From positions 102,694,499 through 102,758,498 of the forward strand of contig CM070562.1 in the NCBI GenBank assembly GCA_036346405.1: a stretch of DNA of 64,000 bases, written 5' to 3'. This DNA is from Phyllostachys edulis (taxonomy: Eukaryota > Streptophyta > Magnoliopsida > Poales > Poaceae). Positions 56,201-64,000 of the stretch are shown in pieces (position 1 is the stretch's first letter; each line of letters begins with the position of its first letter). The translations under genes were made by a program, and so were the position numbers. The notes beneath the pieces were generated by a model that saw only the letters and a program-made list of their open reading frames with translations, was not told the DNA's origin and searched no databases.

Positions 56201-58455
56201 CTTGACTTTAATCCAAAAATGATTGTAAGTTGAGTTCAGCTTCAGAGCACAGTTTTGCCTTTAGATTTTAAAACTCACTTTAAATATACACTCAAATTAA
56301 TGCTTAACTTGTAAAATACATAACTAATGCTCTGTAGATTATTTTTGGGTGAAACCGACTTTGTGGGTTTCCTCTATTTGTGAACTCACTGTGAAAATTG
56401 GTTTTGAGCATGTTGCTGTTAGGAAAATGAGGACTTGTGCATTATAATTTTGTTCAAGTTCTTGTTTTTGAAAATTTGTAGAGAGTGCATAATAGCTCCA
56501 AATGAGGTGAACTCAATTGTGTTATTCATCTCATGAGGTGCTGGTTTCACAGTAAAAATCTCAGTGTCACCACTTTTCTAGAAAATGTTGCCTCATAATT
56601 AAATTAGTGAATAGTGCGTTTGGTATTAATAGGTCGAGCAGAATTGATTTCATCATATCTTTTGCATTAAGAATCCAAATCAATTGGTTCTTGTTGCTAA
56701 GTTCATGATAAATCATTGTCTTGCTGCTGTAAAATTTTCATAGCATTCGGAGAAGTTTCTCTGTTGCGTCTTTTTGGTTTTCCGTTGTTCTTATCGATTC
56801 TTTATCGCTTTTTCCGTTAGGCTTCGACATTTGTGGTGATCCCGAGAGTGACCCTCTGCCACAACTTGGCCAGCAACAAGGCAAGCAGTTTGATCATTTC
56901 CATCATTGTCCCATTACTTTAAAGCTTAATATATTGTTTTACTTCTATGTATGCATGCTACTTTGTGTTAAACGTCGCTAGTAATCCTATAGTTGCATAA
57001 TCTGTAGGAATTGTTTATTCCCTACTACCATGAGCCTAGGTTATTTGCTGTGGTTTGAGCTCGTTGGATGAGCTCTTATCACTTAGTAGTTTCGATTTAA
57101 ATTGCTTAGACATGCTTAGTTATCGGTAGAAATGGGCGATCATCGACTTAGTCGATGGTCTTGATCACTCAAAACTGATTATTACCCCTATATGTCCAAA
57201 GACTTGTGCTTTGATTAATTGTAAAATCAAAAACTGAAAATAAAAGGATTGATTTAGACTTGGGCATATTGGATGGATGGTGCGGTTTTTGGAATGTGGT
57301 GGTATGCAGGGTCCCTAAGGACCGAGTACTTGGGTCACTAAGCCAAGCGCTTTTGCGTGCTAACCACACGAGAGGATATGGGACCTCTCTTGACTAAGTA
57401 CCTTGGAAGGTGTTAATTATGAGTGGTCGGTGGGTATGTTTTAATAATGTGTGTGTGTGGTGTTGGGAGGAGCATTAGCGAGACCGGTTAGGGTCATCTA
57501 ATGTGTCCTTGTCCCCGTGGGAGCGGCTCGTAATTAGCGTCGTCCATTGGAAATGTCTCGTAGGACTTAGCCGTGCCGGCATACCAAAGGTAGTGTGCTT
57601 TAAGGAAAGGCGGTCTGGCTTGTGGGTACATTGATACACCCCTGCAGGGTTAAAACTATTCGAATAGCCTCGTCCTAGGTTATGGACATGCTTGGTAAGG
57701 TCGTTCAAGAACTAGACTACAACCTTTAATTAAAACTTGACATGGTTGGTATGAACGGGGAGTTCATGCTATTGTTGTGGTGACTTGGGTTAGTCACTTC
57801 CAGGTTGTTATGGTTGTTGTTACTATGTTACTACCTCGTTGTTATTTCAACAATGAAAATGCTTTGCCAAATTGCCTTCAATCTATTATGTTATTGCAAA
57901 TGAAACTTGCTTTATGCTAAAATGAGTCCAAAGCCTCATCCACTTAAATAAAGCTTGCATGTAGCTATTTATAGTTCTGTTATCTCACACGTAAGTCTTT
58001 CGGAGTACTTTATGTACTCATCCGCCGTGGTTGTGGCATTTTGTGGCTTTTGTTGCAGAGGAAGAAGGGAGCTCCTAGAGCCTCTCTTTTGTGCTACGTG
58101 TTGCGGCTTCTTGACGACTAGCTTGGCGGTCCTACGGATGCCTAGGGGTTAAGGCACACCGATTGGCTTTGTGTTATAGCCATCTTTATGGCACTTTTGC
58201 TTCATTGTTATCTTGTAGTTCTTGTTGTTATTTGGCGAAGGCCCTCTTTGTAATAACCTATTCCTTATTAATATTAACTTCGGTTTGTTGCTTATGTACT
58301 ATGTGTTGTATGGAATTGATACATTCTTTTGTTGTGAGGTATATATATCGCATTCAGGGAGTATACATCTCTCGAGACTGGGTTTATTTGGTTGATAATA
58401 CTAGGGTCAATTGGAGGACTAAGTATTATGAGCTTAATAAATCCGGGTGCTCACA
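53272..58455 (+). mobile_element. Solo LTR E (5184 bp)
   Basis: It runs TGTAACATCCC to GGGTGCTCACA, flanked by a perfect 5-bp duplication CTAGC (53267-53271 and 58456-58460). TATA box AGTATAAAACCCC lies at about 54880-54892. The TATGTACTCATCCGCC...TGCAGAGGAAGAAGG stretch at 58010-58070 corresponds to the same landmark near the 3' end of LTR B, supporting plus orientation. No primer site, polypurine tract, coding domain or repeat of its own ends was found inside, so a solo LTR is the simplest reading. At over 5 kb it is exceptionally long. Confidence 0.82.
53805..56075 (+). repeat. GACCTCC motif array in LTR E
   Basis: GACCTCC (or AGGACCTCC, AAGACCTCC) recurs some 50 times at irregular intervals of about 25-60 bp. 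It is usually followed by a phrase such as GxCCGTTGGATC or ATCTGGACCGTC. Two clusters (53805-54650 and 55590-56075) straddle the TATA box and leader. The short open frames in this array carry no domain. Confidence 0.8.
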
Positions 58456-58627
58456 CTAGCTCGATCGTGTAGGTGTACGTGCGTGCAACTAGCTAACACT
58501 AAATAAAATTAGGGTTTGTTTTCGAAGTGCGAGACGCAGTGCATGCTTAGCTACTTTGGACTTTGGAGCAGCTCAGGTGCGCTTTGGAAATCGAACATCA
58601 AGTGATTAAAGAAAAAAGTGGTAGCAT

Positions 58628-58750
58628 GCATGCAGTACAATGACGATTGATTGCATATATATGACTGCGCATGCAATATAATGACGATTGCATTGCATAT
58701 ATATGACTGCGCATGCAGTACAATGACGATTGCATTGCATATATATGACG
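58628..58750 (+). repeat. 42-bp tandem repeat, ~2.9 copies
   Basis: Units start GCATGCAGTACAATGACG at 58628, 58669 and 58711, each ending in CATATATATGACTGC. Near-identical (41, 42 and 40 bp). It lies in the right half of the inverted-end element. Confidence 0.9.
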
Positions 58751-59734
58751 TTTTTTATCTTCTTTGCGGAGGTAAAAAAAGAAGTAAATATTATCACATG
58801 TACCAAAAATATCATTTCACAAAATTTTCTCACGTGATCTACCACCTGGCCCGGCCCTACTGATCAGATCAAACTCTCGTTGTCGGGGGAGGAGGTATTA
58901 TCACATATGACAAAATTATACCAAATAATATTTTTCAGATTTTAGGAGAATCTGGGGACGCTGAAAGCAAGATTTTAGTTTTTTTTTTTAAAGGTAGGGA
59001 GGCTACCGCACCCCTAGGGGCCCTAGGGGTTAGAATGAGGCAAATCTGGCCCCTAGGGGTTAGAAAATTTCAAAAAATTATAAACTTAGTATAATTATAC
59101 AGAGAATAAATATGAAAAGTATTTTGAGCATGTTTTGAAATTTTTCTCAAATCGATTATTTCATTTGCATACAAGCAGTAGCCTTAAAGGAATTTTCAAG
59201 AACAATCAAGAACATACAAAATTCTAGAAAAATTACACAAGCACGTACACTGTGTCAGGAGCCTTCACAAAAACTTTCATAATTTTGTGAGCTCATGTAC
59301 TATATTTAGACATTCCTATAAATAGTAGCCTTAAAGGAATTTTCAAGAAAAATAAAGAACATGTAAAATTTTAGAAAAATTACACAAGTACACTGTGTGA
59401 TGAGCCTTCACAAAGAAGTTCATAATTATTGAAGCTCATTTTCTATATTTAGAAATTCCTACAAATAGTACTTTTTTGGAAGAGAGAATTTGCGCCCCTG
59501 AGGGCGAGACGAGGGTATTTCCACGCCCCTAGGGCCGGACGGGGTATTTCTGTACCCCTCCTGGCTGGACGAGGCATTTCCGCGCCCCTGGGGGCCGGAT
59601 TCGACATGTGTAGCGAAATTGGCAAATCTGGTCCTCTAGGGCACGAACAAGGTACCATTTTTTTTCCTTTGATGCGTGCGAGGGGCTAGTTTTGCTATTG
59701 CGCACGTCAATGACGCTATTTTAGCCAAAAACTC

Positions 59735-60890
59735 TCGGCGATGGAGGCAGGTCCTCTGCAGTAGAGGAGTACTGTAGCAACAATATTATGTGACTGTTGC
59801 TACAGTTCTCTGTAGTAACGCTGTCAAAAAATACTATAGAAACTGTGATGATTTTACTGTGTGTAAGAACATTGTAGTGATTTTACTATTTATTATTGTA
59901 GAGCGGTGTTGTACACTATTGATCTAAACCTTTCGTTGGCCATTGGACAACAGATGAGGGCTAATGCATGTGTACTATGTGCCTTTGTCGTAGCTACTTG
60001 CTACGGTAGAGGATCCGCATCTGTTAGTGATGGCTTCTATCTTGGGTGCTTTGACCACGCTTGGGTCTCACTGGCCTTTCCTATTCAGACACGACTCTCG
60101 TCACAACATTTCATGATAATACAAGCAACAAATTTAGTCCACATAAAAATGAGGTTCGGTCTGAAGGAAAAAAATATTTGTTCCACGAGGGCGGCACCAA
60201 GAGAAGGAGGCTACGGAAGCGGTCATACCACCTCGCTCCTCTGGCCACTGGCCATCACGCCATCGGCCCGCCGTGACAGCTTATCCTTGCTGGTCTAGAA
60301 AGAGAGAGGAGCGGGAGGACCATGGTTGTGATGGCACCTAGCTTCAACTGCCGGAGATTGGTGAGCCACTAGAGGGAGGAGGCACAGGGGTGTGTGAGAA
60401 TAGGGATTGGGAGGCGTAGGCTTGGGGAGTGAATGAATGAGGACGAAACAACTAATTCGATCTAGTGCAACAAAGATGTTCCAGAAGCGCGACAATTAGT
60501 TCCTAAGCTTGCAACAAATCAGCAAACACGAAATCAGTAAACAAAAAATGTGCACTAAATTTGAACTATTGGGGCAACAGATAGATGAACTTATTGCAAC
60601 AAAAATCAAACATTGTTGCAACAACAAAGAAATCATCTAAACATCTTCAACATTTGAGTGTGGCGTATTGCAACATCCAGAAATAATAGCCGCAACAACA
60701 CAACTTGCCAATCACAACATTTTTATTGTGATCTTGAGGAGGAGGTGGTGGCCAGTCCACACCATCGTCTTTGTAGGGAAGAGGGGAGCAGCAGTGTAGA
60801 GGAATATAAATATTTGGGAGAGGAAAGCAAAAAGTAACTAGAGGCAGAGGCAGTCAAAGAGCAACACACGCGGAGTCAGGTGCGAGAAGG
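59735..60890. other. Intergenic sequence, includes a perfect hairpin
   Basis: No credible gene. At 59771-59806 there is a perfect 12-bp inverted repeat, ACTGTAGCAACA with TGTTGCTACAGT, separated by 12 bases. This CTGTAGCAAC type of word is common at the ends of small grass transposons. TTGCAACAA words recur at 60490-60720. Open frames in both directions lack domains. Confidence 0.5.
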
Positions 60891-60895
60891 GCAGC

Positions 60896-63020
60896 TATAA
60901 GATCGAGGAGGCTAAATAGAGGGGGGTGAATAGGCAGTTTTAAAAACCTTTTAGCTAAAACCGAGTTTTATGCGGAATTGTAAATCAATTCGGTTTTGCC
61001 TAATTAAAACCTAAATCAACTAGTCTTGACTAAGTGCACCAACGAAACAAGACTATGGATAATGATAGCGATCATACAAAGACATGTAAGTAATTTAATT
61101 CTAGGAATATAAATTGCAATAGAGTAAAGCATAAGAAGGCAAACCACGATGATATAACGATGCTTTACCGTGGTGTTCGGAGACTTGCCGGTCTCCCCTA
61201 ATCCACGTTGAGGTAAGCCTAACCACGTTGGACCAGCTTCTCAATTGAGCCAACACCTCTGAGGTAAGTCCAACCACTTGGACCGTTTCACTACTTAAAC
61301 CAACACCTCGATCCACTTGGGGTTGCTCTTCCTCCACTCCAGAGATGGCGAGCACCAAACCACTCACAACCGCCCGGGTCTCCTCACAACCTTCTTTGAT
61401 AAGATCACCGGCGCAACTCCTCCAAACCGTCTAAGTGTCAACAAACACCAAGAGTAACAAGTCGGATACGCTCACTTGAACGAATCAAGTGTCTAAGCTT
61501 AATGGATACACAATCCACTACTTAATGCAACACATGCACTTAGAGTTTAGTCTCTAAGCTCACTAAGTGCAACACATGCATATAAGAGATGAGAGGGCTT
61601 GCCCTTTGCTCAAGGGAAAGGATATGGCATCAGCAATCTTGCCCAAAGTCGGCCAAGGTGGGTATTTATAGCCCACACACAAAAACTAGCCGCTTAGAAG
61701 AGAATCTGCTCAAAATCAGCGAAACCCGGTTTGACCGCCAACCAATGGTCGGTTAGACCGCCCATGCTACAACGGCTATAAAACCAGCCGTTGGACACAC
61801 ATCCGGACTGATCGCCAACCAATGGCTGGTTAGACCGGACCAAGCCGGTCAGACCGCCAGAGGGGCGGTCAGAGCGCTCCACAAAGGAGCAAGCCAAAGT
61901 GAGAAAACATCTTCTCTGGAAAAACCTGACCGGGTCATAAGACCCAGAGGTCCGGTCAAACCGGCCAACACATGGCGGTCAGTACGGCACCCAAAACCCA
62001 GAAAAACTCATTCTCTAGAAAAAGCTGGCCGGATCACATGACCTAGAGGTCCAGTCAGACCGGCCAACACATGGCGGTCAAACCAGAGTCCCACCGGTCG
62101 ATCCAAGCCAAACATGGTGGTCGAGCAAGACAAAGATCTACTGGTCGACCGCCTTGAATCGAGAAAAACAGATTTTTACATTCCGCTTCAACTCAATTTG
62201 CAAAACACATTTGCTAATTGATGTGCAATGTAAACAGGGGTTAAAAATGAGATTCTCAACAAGTTGCAAAACACATTTGCCAACTTTTAGAATCGCACCT
62301 CAAGGAATAAGGTAGATGGACTTAAACCATTTGCAAAACACATTCGCAAACTAAAGTCACATGCTACAACGATTATGCATGAGCCTAAACTATTTGCAAA
62401 ACACATTCACAAATATTGGCAACATGCTAACGAGAGCTAGAGCAAGCACAACAAGCTATCAACACATGACACTCTCAAGCTATTAGTCAAGACCCCTCTT
62501 AATAGTACGGCAACCTATACTAGCAATCCGGTCTCCCAACCAAACACCAAGACCAGTAAAAGATTAGGAACACATCCTTAGCCCTAACTAGTCATATATT
62601 TTCCTTGCACATTCACTTGAAGCTTGATGACACACATCTTCACTTCAAAACCGGGTCATTGACTTGATAATTATCAACACATGATGATTTCCTTTACTTC
62701 AAGTTCTTGACTTGAATATGCATCAACCCACGATGCACTCTTTCACTTGACCTCCATCAACACATGATGGGTCTTCTTTTGACTTGATGATCAACTCATG
62801 ATCATCTCTTCTTCGAGGTCTTGATATGCATCAACACATGATGCATCGTCTTCTTGAACCTTGACTTGATGACGATCAACTCATGATGTCATCCAAAGTC
62901 TCCATCACCATGAAACATAACCTATTCATCCAACTCATGAAAAATGTTAGTTCCAAATGACGATTGTCATTAATTACCAAAATACTCTATTAACTCATAA
63001 TAGCGGGTCTAGATTCTTCA
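60896..63020 (-). mobile_element. Solo LTR H (2125 bp), probably Ty1/copia SIRE/Maximus-like
   Basis: Flanked by a perfect 5-bp duplication GCAGC (60891-60895 and 63021-63025). On the minus strand it starts TGAAGAATCTAGACCCGC, then TTTGGTAATTAATGACAA, and ends with CCTATTCACCCCCCTCTA and TATA. Those words are familiar from LTRs of SIRE-type copia elements in grasses. The terminal CA is TA here. Inside are GGTC(A/T)GACCGCC words (61725-62140), GCAAAACACATTTGC words (62195-62410) and ACTTGATGATCAACTCATGATC words (62600-62900). No coding domains. Family name is from memory and less certain than the boundaries. Confidence 0.62.
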
Positions 63021-63025
63021 GCAGC

Positions 63026-64000
63026 ATCTGATTTTTTTCTCTCGTATCGGACTCGGACTTATGCGTGGCATCATTATCCTTCATGTTTTGACCTGCTCCT
63101 GTGACTGATTTTTGTAGTACTAAGTTGGTTTGATTTGGAGAACGTATACACATCATCCATAACTTACAAGCTTAAATTGCTGCACTTTTTTATTACAAAA
63201 AAATGATGTGTGTTGTTGAATTTCTTATCCTATCGGTTAAATAGAGGGAGGCTTGAGACGCAACCACACATGCCACGTCGCCTTGATTCCTTCCCCCCGT
63301 AGGATTCCGCACGCCCTGCCTTCCCCACCATCTGATTCTTTCTCAGTTTCGCTTGCCTGCGTTTCCTTCGCGGTCTGAGCCGTCCGATGCTCTGCCTCCT
63401 TTCTTCTCCGTCCTTCGTTTTTCCCTGGCGGAGCGCTCCCACAGTCCCACCACGCTGTCTCCTTCGGGCCATGTGATCTCTATGGTTTCCTCCCTTTCGT
63501 GCGTTCTTGGCCTCATGACTTTCTCCGTCAATGCTCCTCCCTTTCACCTCCCCGAGCCCCCACTCCCACCACCATCCCCTTCATCTTCCCCTCCCCCCAT
63601 CACACGGCCCCCGCCCCCATCCCCTCCACCTTCACCCACGCCCTGCAGCCGCTCTTCACAAGCCCCCTCCCTCTTCCCCGCCCCTGCCACTTCACCTCCA
63701 GCAGAGGCCAAGGCCACCAGATCTCGCCCCTACTCCCGCCACCATCCCCTTCACCTTCCCCTCCCCCCATCACATGGCCCTCGCCCCCATCCCCTTCGCC
63801 TTTCGCCATGCCCACGGCTGCTCTCTGTAGACCCCTTCCCCGCCCCTGCCACGTCACCTCCAGCGGAGGCCAAGGCCCACAGATCTCGCCCCCAAGGCGG
63901 CTTGCCAGGCCGCCGCACCACCTGCTCCTCCTCCTCTCCCCATACCTCTACCTCCCCTACCGCCCCTCTCCACGATGCCACTGCTACCTCCCCACCCAGC
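63026..64000. other. GC-rich terminal segment with ~160-bp duplication
   Basis: From 63240 onward, pyrimidine-rich sequence. Words such as CGCCCCTGCCAC-TCACCTCCAGC and GGAGGCCAAGGC occur at about 63678 and 63838. CCCCCCATCACA-GGCCC recurs at about 63593 and 63764. So a ~160-170-bp unit is tandemly duplicated. Proline-rich open frames on both strands are a by-product. It could be the start of a GC-rich gene exon or transposon cargo beyond the right edge. Confidence 0.5.

Larger units (their letters stand above)
51731..59734. mobile_element. DNA element with ~0.6-kb inverted ends (MULE- or foldback-like), split by solo LTR E
   Basis: The sequence at 51731-52323 recurs inverted at about 59108-59734. 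The outer ends match (GAGTTTTTxxGCTAAAATAGCG, then GACGTGCGCAATAG) and so do the inner ends (AGCATGTTTTGAAAT). Each arm has an internal partial duplication (CTTTAAGGxTA followed by ACACAGTGTAC words). Without solo LTR E the element is ~2.8 kb and encodes no transposase. Long inverted ends suggest a non-autonomous Mutator-like or foldback element. I could not find a convincing 9-bp target-site duplication. A third, partial end-like sequence lies at about 53094-53160. Confidence 0.65.

Noticed and set aside
58628..58750. CRISPR-like repeat-spacer pattern
   Set aside because: Three contiguous near-identical units without spacers, in a plant genome. Plain tandem repeat.
63531..63981. Proline-rich exon of a new gene at the right edge
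   Set aside because: Frames on both strands follow from CCCC-rich duplicated sequence. No splice sites or domain could be tied to it, and the window ends.

Overview
This is plant nuclear DNA, almost certainly from a grass (Poaceae). Three things say so: the proteins of the three genes read like their cereal counterparts, the GC-rich first exons and promoters are grass-like, and about 85% of the window is nested LTR retrotransposons. There is no bacterial, organellar or CRISPR content. Only three protein genes and one tRNA gene are convincing. They are a nuclear tRNA-Trp(CCA) (20334-20405), an intact two-exon chloroplast PPR protein of the PPR5/EMB2453 family (20726-22696, +), a TRM9-type tRNA wobble-uridine methyltransferase that is now a split pseudogene (34817 down to 28739, -), and an intact three-exon membrane-anchored ubiquitin-fold (MUB) gene (51415 down to 48450, -).

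Layout, left to right. 1-19524 is a Tat-lineage Ty3/gypsy element (element A, minus strand, running off the left edge). It is split in its RT/RNase H region by a complete chromodomain Ty3/gypsy element (element N, 1869 to about 14408, minus, ~3.57-kb LTRs). 19525-23245 holds a possible orphan last exon, the tRNA and PPR5. 23246-28387 is a Ty1/copia element (F) with 107-108-bp LTRs and a CCATT target-site duplication (TSD). 28739-34817 is the TRM9 pseudogene. It is interrupted by a solo Tat-like LTR (G, 30219-34794), which itself carries a small hAT-like element (30656-31638, TSD GGTGCACC) and a solo gypsy LTR (D, 31724-34492, TSD CCACC).

35362-47216 is a gag-only, pol-less gypsy element (B, plus, TSD CGTTC) whose 5' LTR holds a 4.84-kb solo LTR (C, 38043-42879, TSD GCGTG). 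48450-51415 is MUB. 51731-59734 is a DNA element with ~0.6-kb inverted ends, split by a 5.18-kb solo LTR (E, 53272-58455, TSD CTAGC). 60896-63020 is another solo LTR (H, TSD GCAGC). The window ends in GC-rich, locally duplicated sequence.

The three genes are linked only by position. PPR5 acts on chloroplast RNA, TRM9 would act on cytosolic tRNA wobble uridines, and MUB anchors E2 enzymes at the plasma membrane. The main biology here is genome turnover: five solo LTRs within ~33 kb, three of them cleanly datable by nesting, and a housekeeping gene killed by a nested insertion. I did not find a convincing new molecular system. The most notable observations are the TRM9 disruption, the two ~5-kb solo LTRs, the GACCTCC arrays shared by two LTR families, and an exact nine-codon loss of a protease active site in a duplicated copy.
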